NCBI RefSeq assembly: GCF_003989665.1
Contig: NZ_RZIJ01000004.1
Span: forward strand, 124,001-188,000
Direction of reading: 5' to 3'
DNA length: 64,000 bases
Source of the DNA: Azospirillum doebereinerae
Lineage (GTDB): Bacteria; Pseudomonadota; Alphaproteobacteria; Azospirillales; Azospirillaceae
Position 1 is the first letter of the stretch. Each line of letters begins with the position of its first letter. The translations under genes were made by a program, and so were the position numbers. The notes under the pieces are model-generated. The model had not been told where the DNA came from and searched no databases. It worked only from the letters and a program-made list of their open reading frames with translations. This document shows, piece by piece, positions 17,671 to 27,320 of this stretch.

Positions 17671-18576
17671 ATGACCGACACCGCACTGGCACCCAAGACG
17701 GACGCCGACGCCGATTCCGTCACGGTCGCCGACACCGCCGCCGCCATCGCCGACATCGCCGCCGCGCTGAAGGCCCGTCGGGCGGTGCCCTTTCTGGGGC
17801 CGGGCGCCTTCGCGCTGCTGCCGCCCGACGATTGCCCGATCCCGCGCAATTCGGCGGAGCTGACCCAGCGGCTGAACGCCAAGGTGACGGCGCCCGGCCG
17901 GTTCCGCACCAACCTGACCGCCGTCGCCCAGTTCATCGAAACCCGCCGCCACCGCAAGACGCTGGAGGCGATCCTCAACGAGATCTTCCGCCAGACGGTG
18001 CCCTCGACCCCAGTCCACCGGCTGCTCGCCGCGATCCCGGCGCCGGCGCTGATCGTCGACGTGTGGTACGACGACGTGCTCGACACGCTGCTGAGCGGGC
18101 ACAAGGACCGGAGCTGGGGCCAGATCCAGGGCCTGTCGCACCCGCAATCGACCGGGGAATGGGTCAAATACTACGCCCCCGGCGGCGCCGAGGTGACGGC
18201 GGAGGCGGCGGCCGGCTGGGAGACCGCGCTCTACAAGCCGTCGGGCGCGGTGACCCCGGCCGGAAACTATCTGATTTCCGACAGCGACTACGTCGAGCTG
18301 CTGACCGAGATCGACATCCAGACGCCGATCCCGCCGCTGGTCCAGGAGCGCCGCGCCGGGCGGCATTTCCTGTATCTGGGCTGCCGCTTCGACCACGAGA
18401 TCCAGCGCACCTTCGGCCGGCAGATCGCCAAGCGCTCGTCGGACAGCCACTGGGCGGTGATCCAGGGCGAGCTGTCGCGCAACGAGGAACGGTTCCTGTC
18501 CCAACACGGCATCAAGCGCCTCGAGCTGACGCTCGACGTGGCGGTGGAGATGCTGGAAGAGGCGATGAACGGCTGA
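17671..18576 (+). CDS. SIR2-like (SIR2_2 type) nif-operon protein, catalytic residues altered
   Basis: 301 residues. The Rossmann opening AVPFLGPGAF (38-47) stands where SIR2 proteins have a Gly-Ala-Gly loop. LIVDVWYDDVLDTLL sits where the TNYD motif is expected. YKPSGAV (188-194) replaces the K-L-H-G motif with its catalytic His, and LISDSDYVELL and RHFLYLGCRFDHEI complete the SIR2_2 pattern. Asn and His of the NAD hydrolase site thus appear missing. It is the last gene of the block and starts 11 nt after the DegT-like gene. A role in nitrogenase assembly or a regulator binding a nucleotide are both open. Confidence 0.7.
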   Translation: MTDTALAPKTDADADSVTVADTAAAIADIAAALKARRAVPFLGPGAFALLPPDDCPIPRNSAELTQRLNAKVTAPGRFRTNLTAVAQFIETRRHRKTLEAILNEIFRQTVPSTPVHRLLAAIPAPALIVDVWYDDVLDTLLSGHKDRSWGQIQGLSHPQSTGEWVKYYAPGGAEVTAEAAAGWETALYKPSGAVTPAGNYLISDSDYVELLTEIDIQTPIPPLVQERRAGRHFLYLGCRFDHEIQRTFGRQIAKRSSDSHWAVIQGELSRNEERFLSQHGIKRLELTLDVAVEMLEEAMNG

Positions 18577-18598
18577 CCTCTTCGCCCGCCGACCAAGC

Positions 18599-18827
18599 CC
18601 TCTTCCCCCCGGGGAGAGGGTCGGGTGAGGGGGACGCACGGCGACCGACAAGCACTGGAAACCACTCGGCGTTTTTCTTCCGGCCTACCGGCCGTAACGC
18701 CCCCTCACCGGCCCTTCGGGCCAGAGGTCGCTCGCAAGTCTCGCGACCGCGCTCCACCTCTGGTCACCTTCGGTGCCCAGCCGGCCTGCGGCCGTCGGTT
18801 CCACGCCTCTCCCCGGGGGAGGAGAGG
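18599..18827. repeat. Large imperfect palindrome after the SIR2-like gene
   Basis: The outer arm CCTCTTCCCCCCGGGGAGAGG (18599-18619) is complementary, with small gaps, to 18806-18827. Inner arms include GGTGAGGGG near 18623-18632 and CCCCTCACC at 18701-18709. Several smaller hairpins fill the centre. It follows the end of the nifB block and faces the convergent azoreductase gene, so it may terminate both. Confidence 0.65.
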
Positions 18828-18851
18828 ATTTTTTGCCCTGGGTAAGGCTTT

Positions 18852-19475
18852 TTACGCCGCCGTGAACAGCGCCTCGATCTCGCGGTCGGCGCTCTCGAAG
18901 GCCTTCGCCTTGGCGTCCGGACCCATGCCGACGCCCTCGGCGCGGACGAAGGTCACGTCGGTGACGCCGAAGAAGCCCAGCACCGTGCGCAGATAGGCCT
19001 CCTGGTGGTCCAGCGCGACCATCACCGGGTTGGTCGAATAGACGCCGCCACGGCCCGACGCGACGATCACGCGCTTGCCGCCGGCCAGACCCTGCGGGCC
19101 GGTCTCGGTGTAGCGGAAGGTGCGGCCGACCTGGGCCAGACGGTCGATCCACGCCTTCAACTGGGTCGGGATCGAGAAGTTGTACATCGGCGCGCCGATG
19201 ACCACGACGTCGGCGGCCAGGAACTCGTCCACCAGCTCGTCGGTCAGCGCCAGCTCGGCCTTCTGGCGGTCGTTCAGGCCGTCCAGGTTGCGGAACTTCA
19301 CGACCTGGAGCAACTCGCCCGACAGGTGGTCCGGCGGGTTGGCGGCGACGTCGCGGTAGGCGACCTCGGCGGCCGGCTCGGCCTTGCGCAGGGCCTCGAC
19401 GACGGAGGCGGTCAGCTGGCGGGTGACCGACGCGGCGCCGAGCGGGCTGGAGTCGATGTGCAGGATCTTGGTCAT
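18852..19475 (-). CDS. azoR: FMN-dependent NADH-azoreductase / quinone reductase
   Basis: 207 residues of flavodoxin-like fold. The phosphate loop [15 protein letters not shown], the flavin region [21 protein letters not shown], and ASGRGGVY are those of AzoR (AcpD). It reduces quinones and azo bonds with NADH, protecting against electrophile stress. The start at 19475 gives the usual length. It is convergent with the nifB operon. Confidence 0.92.
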   Translation of the reverse strand: MTKILHIDSSPLGAASVTRQLTASVVEALRKAEPAAEVAYRDVAANPPDHLSGELLQVVKFRNLDGLNDRQKAELALTDELVDEFLAADVVVIGAPMYNFSIPTQLKAWIDRLAQVGRTFRYTETGPQGLAGGKRVIVASGRGGVYSTNPVMVALDHQEAYLRTVLGFFGVTDVTFVRAEGVGMGPDAKAKAFESADREIEALFTAA

Positions 19476-19611
19476 GACGCGCGAAGCCTCTTCGTTGGTT
19501 GCGGCCGGCGGTCGCGCCGGTCTGTTTCTGCCAACGAACATGCGCCACGGACAATGGCGCGAGAAGCCAAGGAGTTGGCGACAGATCGTCGCGCAAAAAG
19601 CAACAATCAGG

Positions 19612-20382
19612 TCAGCGCGTCACCGTCTCCCCGCCCCGGAACACCACCATCTCGCCGGGCTTCATGACGGTCCACGCCTCGTCTCGGGTGAGCGGCCGGG
19701 TGGCGACGACGGTGACCACGTCGTTCGGGGTGGTTTCCTTGGAGAAATCGACGCTCATGTCGGCGTCCAGCAGGGTCGCCGCGCCGAAGGGCGCCTTGCG
19801 GGTCAGCCAGGCGAGGTTGGTCGTGCAATGGCACCACAGGTGCTTGCCGTCGCTCAGCAGCATGTTGAAGACGCCGAGCGTTCCCAGATCGGCCGCCAGA
19901 TGCCGGATCAGCTTCATCAGTCCGGCGGTCTTGCGCGGCGGCTCCGGGTACTGCATGCGGATCTGGTCGAGCAGCCAGCAGAAGGCGTGCTCGCTGTCGG
20001 TGCTGCCGACCGGCTCGTAGAAGGTCAGCAGCCGGTCCTTGATGCCCTTGAGCTGGCCGTTGTGGGCGAAGGTCCACACCCGGCCCCACAGCTCGCGCGT
20101 GAAGGGGTGGGTGTTCTCCAGCGCGACGCGGCCCCGGTTGGCCCGGCGGATGTGCGAGATGACCGTGCAGGACTTGATGGAATAGCGGCTGACCAGCTCG
20201 GCGATTTCCGATTCGCAACTGGGCGCGGGGTCGTGGAAGGTGCGGCAGCCCTTGCCCTCGTAGAAGGCGATGCCCCAGCCGTCGCGGTGCGGTCCCGTCT
20301 GGCCGCCGCGCCGCATCAGGCCGGCAAAGCTGAAGCAGATGTCCGTGGGCACGTTGGCGCTCATGCCCAGGAGTTCGCACAT
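19612..20382 (-). CDS. Class II glutamine amidotransferase (YafJ type)
   Basis: 256 residues starting [10 protein letters not shown], so the N-terminal nucleophile Cys2 is exposed after Met removal. [29 protein letters not shown] and FAHNGQLKG form the Ntn-type glutaminase site. No synthetase domain follows, as in E. coli YafJ, so the amine acceptor is unknown. The open frame continues upstream into the palindrome at 20467-20619, which is not part of the protein. Confidence 0.9.
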   Translation of the reverse strand: MCELLGMSANVPTDICFSFAGLMRRGGQTGPHRDGWGIAFYEGKGCRTFHDPAPSCESEIAELVSRYSIKSCTVISHIRRANRGRVALENTHPFTRELWGRVWTFAHNGQLKGIKDRLLTFYEPVGSTDSEHAFCWLLDQIRMQYPEPPRKTAGLMKLIRHLAADLGTLGVFNMLLSDGKHLWCHCTTNLAWLTRKAPFGAATLLDADMSVDFSKETTPNDVVTVVATRPLTRDEAWTVMKPGEMVVFRGGETVTR

Positions 20383-20466
20383 GGTGTCCTCGTGACCGCT
20401 CGTGGCCGGGATGCTTGGGGCGGACAACCTACGACACCCGATGCGGAAGGTCACGCTTTTGCGCGC

Positions 20467-20619
20467 TCTCTCCCGCCCCGGGAGAGGGAGGGGACCCTTG
20501 CGACAGCATGGGGAGGGGGAGGGGCTATCGGAACATGGATTTCGTACCACGCCCGATAGCCCCTCACCCTTCCCACCGCTGCGCGGCGGGCCCCTTCCCT
20601 CTCCCGGGGCGGGAGAGGG
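20467..20619. repeat. Nested palindrome between amidotransferase and ArsC-like gene
   Basis: The outer arms at 20467-20493 and 20591-20619 are almost perfect complements built on CTCTCCCGCCCCGGGAGAGGG. An inner pair GGGGCTATCGG (20521-20531) and CCGATAGCCCC (20553-20563) is exact. It would fold into a long cruciform and probably separates two minus-strand transcripts. Confidence 0.75.
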
Positions 20620-20625
20620 AAAACC

Positions 20626-21051
20626 TCACCCCTCTGGCGTCGGGCAAGGCGGCATGTCCGGACGCAGACACCCTTCCAGCCGCCCTTCCGGCGCATCTGC
20701 CGACAGCCCGATCCAGGAATTCACCCGCTCGGTCTCGAAGCCGCAGTCCCAGCGCTCGCCGACCTGCATCAACGGCCGGCGGATCAGCAGCGGGCGTTCG
20801 ACCATCGCTGCCAATGCCGACGCCTCGTCCATCGCCTCGGGCACGACCTCGCCGCTCTTCACCGCCGGGGCGGCGCGGTTGAACCAGTCGGCCACCGGGC
20901 GGTCGCCGAAGAAGGGGCGCAGGCGGTCCGCCGTCCACGGCTCGGCCAGCAGGTCGCGGGCCAGCACGCGGTGGCCGGCGCTCTCCAACAGCGCCTTCTG
21001 CCGGGCGTTGCCGCCGCAGCCGGGTTTCTCGAAGAAGATCACGTCGGCCAT
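20626..21051 (-). CDS. ArsC/Spx-family nitrogenase-associated protein
   Basis: 141 residues of thioredoxin-like ArsC fold. It opens MADVIFFEKPGCGGNARQK, with Cys12 in a Cys-Gly-Gly-Asn site, and ends RRPLMQVGERWDCGF. A family of such 'nitrogenase-associated' ArsC-like proteins is known next to draG or nif genes. It begins 3 nt after the draG stop, so it is almost certainly cotranscribed with draTG. Its redox partner or role in reversible nitrogenase inactivation is unknown. Confidence 0.88.
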   Translation of the reverse strand: MADVIFFEKPGCGGNARQKALLESAGHRVLARDLLAEPWTADRLRPFFGDRPVADWFNRAAPAVKSGEVVPEAMDEASALAAMVERPLLIRRPLMQVGERWDCGFETERVNSWIGLSADAPEGRLEGCLRPDMPPCPTPEG

Positions 21052-21054
21052 GGC

Positions 21055-21948
21055 TCAGTCCTTTCCGAAATGGGGGGCACGCGCCAACAGCGCGTCGGTT
21101 TGCTGACAAATCTCGTCGTAGACCTCGCGGTCCAGCTTGCGCAGCCAGCGCGAGGGTATGTCCTCCACCCCGTAGGTGGCGCCGGCCAGCATGCCGGCGA
21201 TGGCCCCGGTGGTGTCGGCGTCACCGCCCTGGTTCACCGTCTCCACCACGCAGGCCTCCACCGAATCGGTCTGGAAGTAGTAGTGGAAGACCGTCTGCAC
21301 GGTATCGACCACGAAGGCGGTCGCCAGCCCCCGGTAGGGCTCGAACTTGAATTGGCGCTGCGCCGCGACCAGCGCGTTGGCCTCCTCCCGCGCGGCGCGG
21401 ATGCCGCCGCCCAGCACCAGCCGCTGCACCATCCGCCCCAGCGCCAACACCGCCGCGTCGGACACCGCGTTGCAATGGGTGATGCGCGACTGCTCGCGCG
21501 ACCAGCGCGCCAGCGCCGCGTCGTCGCCGATGGTCGCCAGCGCCACCGGCAGGTTGCGCATCGCCGCGCCGTTGCCGGCGTGATACTCGGTCTCCGGCTC
21601 CTCCAGCGTGCCGTGCATGATGAAGCGGCGGATGCCGCGCCGTGTCGTGTCCCCGACATCGACCGGCACCCCTTTCAGCCAGGCCGCGAACTCCTCGGCG
21701 GCGCGGCGGGCGTCCCACTCCGGGCCGGACAGGATGGCGCGGCCCAGGTGCAGGGACATCTCCGTGTCGTCGGTGACCTGGCCCGCCGCCAGCTTCAGCC
21801 AGCCGCCGCCCTTGATGTGCTTGTGGACGCCGTACTGGTGGGCGATCTCGCCCTTGGTCAGGAACTCCACGGTCGCGCCCAGCGCGTCGCCGCAGGCCAG
21901 CCCCAGATAGGCCCCCAGCGCGCGGGATCGTATCGTCGGATCGATCAT
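21055..21948 (-). CDS. draG: Dinitrogenase reductase-activating glycohydrolase DraG
   Basis: 297 residues, ADP-ribosylglycohydrolase fold. The binuclear Mn site motifs are present: GQVTDDTEMS near residue 60 and NQGGDADTTGAIAGMLAG near 245. DraG removes ADP-ribose from the modified Arg of NifH and restores activity when ammonium is gone. It follows draT by 62 nt on the same strand, the order known from Azospirillum and Rhodospirillum. Confidence 0.97.
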   Translation of the reverse strand: MIDPTIRSRALGAYLGLACGDALGATVEFLTKGEIAHQYGVHKHIKGGGWLKLAAGQVTDDTEMSLHLGRAILSGPEWDARRAAEEFAAWLKGVPVDVGDTTRRGIRRFIMHGTLEEPETEYHAGNGAAMRNLPVALATIGDDAALARWSREQSRITHCNAVSDAAVLALGRMVQRLVLGGGIRAAREEANALVAAQRQFKFEPYRGLATAFVVDTVQTVFHYYFQTDSVEACVVETVNQGGDADTTGAIAGMLAGATYGVEDIPSRWLRKLDREVYDEICQQTDALLARAPHFGKD

Positions 21949-22010
21949 GCCTTGAGCGGCGCCAAGGCCGCCCCTTTCTGCTGCGCCCGGACGGATTCGG
22001 GCTTGTGGTT

Positions 22011-22892
22011 TCAGAGCAGCGACACTCCCACCCGGTAATCCCCGCCGACGACCAGATACTCCCCCTCGCCCCGGAACGGGTAGCGGGGCAGCAGGTCGCG
22101 GAAGAAGACGAGCTTCGGCACGGGCACCCAGGCGTCGAGGATGTAATCCCCGAACTGCCCGGCGATGTCGCGTTGGATGGAGAAGGACGAAAGGTTGTTC
22201 AGCCGCAGCACCGCCGTCCTCTTGTCGGGACGGGCGACGATGTGGTGCTCCTCAAAATTATTGACGCCGCGGTAGAGCCGGATGTGCGAGGCCCAGTTGG
22301 GCATCGGCGCGTCCGGCCAGCCGCGCCGGATGGTCCACTGGCAATACTCGTAGAGAAGGTCGAGCTGCAGGTGGATGTTGTTGTTGTGGAAGCGGGTGGA
22401 CAGCTTCTCCTCGCCGTAGGCCGTCCAGGCGTCGGAGGCGAAGCGGCGCAGCGGTTCCTTGTGGTGGGTCGGCAGCAGCCCGAAGCGGCTTTCCACCCAG
22501 CCCTTCAGAACGGCGCCCTCCGCTTGGTTGCTGTCGAACATCCAGCCTTTGAGCAGGCGCAGGTAGCTGGCGCGGAACCGCCGCTTGCCGTCCGGCCCCT
22601 CCGATCCCGAGAAATCCGGGTTCACCCCGAAGGTTGCGGCCATGTGGCGCTGAAACAGGTCGGCGGCGGTCAGGGCGTCCGGGCTTTCGTCGAGCGCCTC
22701 GAACAGGGCGGCGTGCTCGCGCCGGGTGTCGCCGATGCGCAGGCGGCGCGGCTCGTCGTTGTAGGCTTCGCCGCACAGCACGGTGGCGGGAATATTCAGC
22801 AGGTTGGTGCGATGGCCGCGCAGAGCCAGCGGCGAGTCCGGATCGACCACCCGCCCGTTCGCGTCCCGCATCGTCGCCCCGTCCGCCGCCAC
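22011..22892 (-). CDS. draT: NAD-dinitrogenase-reductase ADP-ribosyltransferase DraT
   Basis: About 293 residues. DraT transfers ADP-ribose from NAD to the target Arg of NifH in response to ammonium or darkness/anaerobic shift, together with PII proteins. Typical blocks are GHRTNLLNIPATVLCGEAYNDEP, abbreviated here to GHRTNLLNIPATV, then FHNNNIHLQLDLLYEY and HIRLYRGVNNFEEH. The frame is open to a GTG at 22994, but only the GTG at 22892 has a strong site (GGGGAG, 6 nt away). An ATG at 22871 is a third option. No NifA or sigma-54 site was found, in keeping with nif-independent expression. Confidence 0.95.
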   Translation of the reverse strand: MAADGATMRDANGRVVDPDSPLALRGHRTNLLNIPATVLCGEAYNDEPRRLRIGDTRREHAALFEALDESPDALTAADLFQRHMAATFGVNPDFSGSEGPDGKRRFRASYLRLLKGWMFDSNQAEGAVLKGWVESRFGLLPTHHKEPLRRFASDAWTAYGEEKLSTRFHNNNIHLQLDLLYEYCQWTIRRGWPDAPMPNWASHIRLYRGVNNFEEHHIVARPDKRTAVLRLNNLSSFSIQRDIAGQFGDYILDAWVPVPKLVFFRDLLPRYPFRGEGEYLVVGGDYRVGVSLL

Positions 22893-23071
22893 GCCGCTCT
22901 CCCCGGTCCGGTCAAAGACATTATTTTTTGTATGGATAATCCGGAACCGCCGCCGCGCCAAGCGGCGCGTGCGTCCTGCGACATCGGATGTCACGTCTTT
23001 GTCGGTTTACAGCCCGACCCGACGCTCCCCATAGTATGGTATGGCAGCGCTCACGATGGGGCGGATCGGGC
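22893..23071. promoter_or_regulatory. Divergent region between draT and an unknown gene
   Basis: An AT-rich stretch near 22918-22945 carries a weak sigma-70-like pair on the minus strand (TTGGCG, 17 nt, TATCCA). No GG-N10-GC core was found. It should hold the promoters of draT and of the gene starting at 23072. Confidence 0.35.
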
Positions 23072-24388
23072 ATGGCCGTATGGCCGACCAAATACGACGA
23101 CGGTCACCGGTCCCGCGGCAAGACGCCGCCGGTCAAGCCCCGGATCGCCCCGCCGCAGCCCTCCCCGCCCAGGCCCCAACCCCAGCATTCCCCGCCTGAC
23201 GCCGGCCCCCCGCGCGGCATCGACGAGGCACGCGCCGCCGTCCGCCTCGCCCAACTGCTGCGCGGCACCATCACGCCGCTGCGCGCCGACGACGTGCTGG
23301 CCCTGGTGGAGCCGCACCGCCCGCGTCTGGTGCCCAAGCCCGTCAACCCGCTGTCCGGGATGGCCGGGCAGCCGCAGGGGCGGATGCTCGACGCGCTGCT
23401 GCGGCCGATCGGGCAGATCATCACCGACGTGCTGCTGCCCGGCGCGCGCGACCATCTGATCGACCGGCTGGTCGCCGGCCGCACCCTGCACGAGGACAGC
23501 CTGCCCAGCGCCATGGACATCGCCGAGGCGATGCGGTCGCTGATCGCGCGGGTCCACGGCGGCGGGCGCGGCACGCTGCTGGCCGTCGTCGCGGCGGTGC
23601 AGGCCGACGCGCGGGCCACCGCCGACAAGCTCACCCGCGAGACCGCCCGGATCGACGCCGGCGGCATCGACCGGCTGGCCCGCGCCCTGCTGCGCTTTGA
23701 GGTGCGGCGGATGGTGCTCGACAGCGTGGGCGGCGGGGCGGCCCAGCAGGACGTCGTCTATCAATCGAGGCGGCTGGCCCGCTACTGCCTGCGCCGGGCG
23801 ACCGAGGCCATCGACGGCTTCGTCGCCGACCGCGGGCTGAAGAGCCTGCACGCCAGCCTCGCCACGCTGGCCCAGGCCGACGGGCTGATCGTCATCGCGC
23901 TGCGCAACCTCGACGACCAGGAGGAGACGCAGGAGGAGTCCGGCCCCTTCGTGGAGCCGGCCGACCGCAAGGCGATGAACGACTGGCTGTCGGCCGCGTG
24001 GCGGCTTTCCGACACATTGTTCGATCTGGTCGAAAAGGCCGCCGCCGGCGGTGAGCTGGCCGACCTGCTGTTCGAGGCGCTGCTGCGCCAGCTGCGCAGC
24101 CTGCATCACTTCTGCGCCGATCTCGCCCACGCCGGACGCCCGGCGGCGGTGGACACGCTCAAGCAACGCCTGATCGAGCGCAGCGACGCGCTGGCCGGGA
24201 TCATCGGCGAGCGGCTGGTCGCGGCGCTGCTGGCGCGTCCGGCCGACCCGGCGCTGGCGCGGCGGCTTCTGACGCGCGGGCGTTTCCTGGCGCAGCTGCT
24301 CTACGACATGGGGCGCGACGAGGCGGTGGAGGGCTTGGCCCTGCGTCTGGTCATCGCCGCCGAGGCGCTGGAACAGGGCGGGCGGTAG
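23072..24388 (+). CDS. Unknown helical protein between draT and nifH
   Basis: 438 residues, Pro-rich and basic at the start (about 1-60), then almost all amphipathic helices with many Arg, Ala and Leu (for example RLARYCLRRATEAIDGFVADR). There is no signal peptide, no clear membrane segment, and no motif I recognise. The start ATG at 23072 is the one nearest the first conserved-looking region; an ATG at 23036 is also in frame. It is divergent from draT and ends 386 nt before nifH, with the repeat at 24406 in between. Confidence 0.7.
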   Translation: MAVWPTKYDDGHRSRGKTPPVKPRIAPPQPSPPRPQPQHSPPDAGPPRGIDEARAAVRLAQLLRGTITPLRADDVLALVEPHRPRLVPKPVNPLSGMAGQPQGRMLDALLRPIGQIITDVLLPGARDHLIDRLVAGRTLHEDSLPSAMDIAEAMRSLIARVHGGGRGTLLAVVAAVQADARATADKLTRETARIDAGGIDRLARALLRFEVRRMVLDSVGGGAAQQDVVYQSRRLARYCLRRATEAIDGFVADRGLKSLHASLATLAQADGLIVIALRNLDDQEETQEESGPFVEPADRKAMNDWLSAAWRLSDTLFDLVEKAAAGGELADLLFEALLRQLRSLHHFCADLAHAGRPAAVDTLKQRLIERSDALAGIIGERLVAALLARPADPALARRLLTRGRFLAQLLYDMGRDEAVEGLALRLVIAAEALEQGGR

Positions 24389-24405
24389 AGGCTCATTCTC
24401 CGTTT

Positions 24406-24514
24406 GCCCCCTCCCCATCCCTCCCCCGCTTGCGCGGGAGAGGGGGCAGGAGCTTTGCGGAAGAGCGGCGGCAGTTCCCTCTCCCGCGCAGCGGGGGAGG
24501 GTTAGGGAGGGGGC
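24406..24514. repeat. GC-rich palindromic intergenic repeat, copy 2
   Basis: Same structure as the copy at 12590: G-C5-TCCCC at the left end, GGGTTAGGGAGGGGGC at the right, with hairpins CCCGCTTGCGCGGGA and CTCCCGCGCAGCGGG inside. It directly follows the unknown gene and precedes the nifH control region. Confidence 0.85.
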
Positions 24515-24587
24515 ATCGGAGCGGAAACCTCCCCATCCCACCCTTCCCCCACGAAAGACCAGACAAAATGTCGGGCTTTGTCGTGTG

Positions 24588-24603
24588 TGTCACGACCCCG
24601 ACA
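24588..24603 (+). promoter_or_regulatory. NifA upstream activator site of nifHDK
   Basis: TGTCACGACCCCGACA is an exact TGT-N10-ACA site, about 85 bp upstream of the sigma-54 core. Confidence 0.88.
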
Positions 24604-24671
24604 AACGAACCATCGCTCCCCTTATCTCAATAAATCTTTCTATTTCAATGACTTGGAGTTTTTCCTCACTC

Positions 24672-24687
24672 TGGCACGCTCCGTGCA
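24672..24687 (+). promoter_or_regulatory. Sigma-54 promoter of nifHDK
   Basis: TGGCACGCTCCGTGCA keeps the full TGGCACG half and a GC 10 nt after GG. It lies 88 bp before the nifH ATG. Confidence 0.93.
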
Positions 24688-24696
24688 ATCCAGTAA

Positions 24697-25677
<981 letters not shown>

Positions 25678-25696
25678 GCGTAAGGCACCGCGTACC

Positions 25697-25723
25697 CCCC
25701 GCCCCCGGTCTCCGGGGGCGGGG
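25697..25723 (+). terminator. nifH-nifD intergenic hairpin
   Basis: CCCCGCCCCCGG (25697-25708), loop TCT, CCGGGGGCGGGG (25712-25723): a perfect 12-bp stem 19 nt after the nifH stop, without a U-tract. It probably stabilises the 3' end of a nifH transcript or weakens read-through so that NifH is made in excess of NifDK. Confidence 0.75.
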
Positions 25724-25849
25724 CTTGAACACTGACCCTGTCCCCAGCCCCGCACAACGTCGACCCAACATCCATAGGGGCGTCCGCGAGGGAGGGAGGG
25801 GATCGGTCCCGCGCTGTAGGGGCGCGACGAATCACGCAGGAGGCCGGCC

Positions 25850-27289
25850 ATGAGCCTGTCCGAAAACACCCCAGTCGATCTGAAGGCCCTCGTCAACGAC
25901 GTCCTCGAAGCCTACCCCGAAAAGTCCCGCAAGCGCCGCGCCAAGCACCTGAACGTGCTGGAGGCCGAGGCCAAGGATTGCGGCGTCAAGTCGAACATCA
26001 AGTCGATCCCCGGCGTCATGACCATCCGTGGTTGCGCCTACGCCGGTTCCAAGGGCGTGGTGTGGGGTCCGATCAAGGACATGATCCACATCTCCCACGG
26101 TCCGGTCGGCTGCGGCTACTACTCGTGGTCGGGCCGCCGCAACTACTACATCGGCGACACCGGCATCGACAGCTGGGGCACGATGCACTTCACCTCGGAT
26201 TTCCAGGAGAAGGACATCGTCTTCGGCGGCGACAAGAAGCTTCACAAGGTCATCGAGGAAGTCAACGAGCTGTTCCCGCTGGTCAACGGCATTTCGATCC
26301 AGTCGGAATGCCCGATCGGCCTGATCGGCGACGACATCGAGGCGGTCTCCCGCCTGAAGTCGGCGGAAATCGGCAAGCCGGTCATCCCGGTGCGTTGCGA
26401 AGGCTTCCGCGGCGTCTCGCAGTCGCTGGGCCACCACATCGCCAACGACGTGATCCGCGACTGGGTGTTCGACAAGACCGAGCCGAAGCCGGGCTTCGTC
26501 TCAACCCCCTACGACGTCACCATCATCGGCGACTACAACATCGGCGGCGACGCCTGGTCATCGCGCATCCTGCTGGAGGAGATCGGCCTGCGCGTGATCG
26601 CCCAGTGGTCGGGCGACGGCACGCTGGCCGAGCTTGAGAACACGCCCAAGGCCAAGGTCAACCTGATCCACTGCTACCGCTCGATGAACTACATCGCGCG
26701 CCACATGGAAGAGAAGTACAACATCCCCTGGATGGAGTACAACTTCTTCGGGCCGTCGCAGATCGCTGAGTCGCTGCGCAAGATCGCCGCCCTCTTCGAC
26801 GACACCATCAAGGAGAACGCGGAGAAGGTCATCGCCCGTTACCAGCCGATGGTCGACGCGGTGATCGCCAAGTACCGCACCCGCCTGGAAGGCAAGAAGG
26901 TGATGATCTACGTCGGCGGCCTGCGCCCCCGTCACGTCGCCGACGCCTACCACGACCTGGGCATGGAGATCATCGGCACGGGCTACGAGTTCGCCCACAA
27001 CGACGATTACCAGCGCACCGCCCACTACGTGAAGGAAGGCACGCTGATCTACGACGACGTGACCGCGTTCGAACTGGAGAAGTTCGTCGAGGCGCTGCGC
27101 CCCGATCTCGTCGCCTCGGGCATCAAGGAAAAATACGTGTTCCAGAAGATGGGCCTGCCGTTCCGCCAGATGCACAGCTGGGATTACTCGGGGCCGTACC
27201 ACGGCTACGACGGCTTCGCGATCTTCGCGCGCGACATGGACCTCGCCATCAACAACCCCGTCTGGGGCGTGATGAAGGCCCCGTTCTGA
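25850..27289 (+). CDS. nifD: Nitrogenase MoFe protein alpha subunit NifD
   Basis: 479 residues. P-cluster ligands are Cys62, Cys88 and Cys154; FeMo-co ligands are Cys275 (IHCYRS) and His442 (FRQMHSWD). These numbers coincide with those of Azotobacter NifD. The enzyme reduces N2 with electrons from NifH. A CAGGAGG site precedes the ATG. It lies 172 nt after nifH, past the hairpin, and 31 nt before nifK. Confidence 0.99.
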   Translation: MSLSENTPVDLKALVNDVLEAYPEKSRKRRAKHLNVLEAEAKDCGVKSNIKSIPGVMTIRGCAYAGSKGVVWGPIKDMIHISHGPVGCGYYSWSGRRNYYIGDTGIDSWGTMHFTSDFQEKDIVFGGDKKLHKVIEEVNELFPLVNGISIQSECPIGLIGDDIEAVSRLKSAEIGKPVIPVRCEGFRGVSQSLGHHIANDVIRDWVFDKTEPKPGFVSTPYDVTIIGDYNIGGDAWSSRILLEEIGLRVIAQWSGDGTLAELENTPKAKVNLIHCYRSMNYIARHMEEKYNIPWMEYNFFGPSQIAESLRKIAALFDDTIKENAEKVIARYQPMVDAVIAKYRTRLEGKKVMIYVGGLRPRHVADAYHDLGMEIIGTGYEFAHNDDYQRTAHYVKEGTLIYDDVTAFELEKFVEALRPDLVASGIKEKYVFQKMGLPFRQMHSWDYSGPYHGYDGFAIFARDMDLAINNPVWGVMKAPF

Positions 27290-27320
27290 CCAACGGCCTC
27301 TGGAACAGGAGAATTTGACG

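Noticed and set aside
24579-24594. TGT-N10-ACG near-match next to the nifH activator site
   Set aside because: One base off the TGT-N10-ACA rule and overlapping the exact site at 24588.
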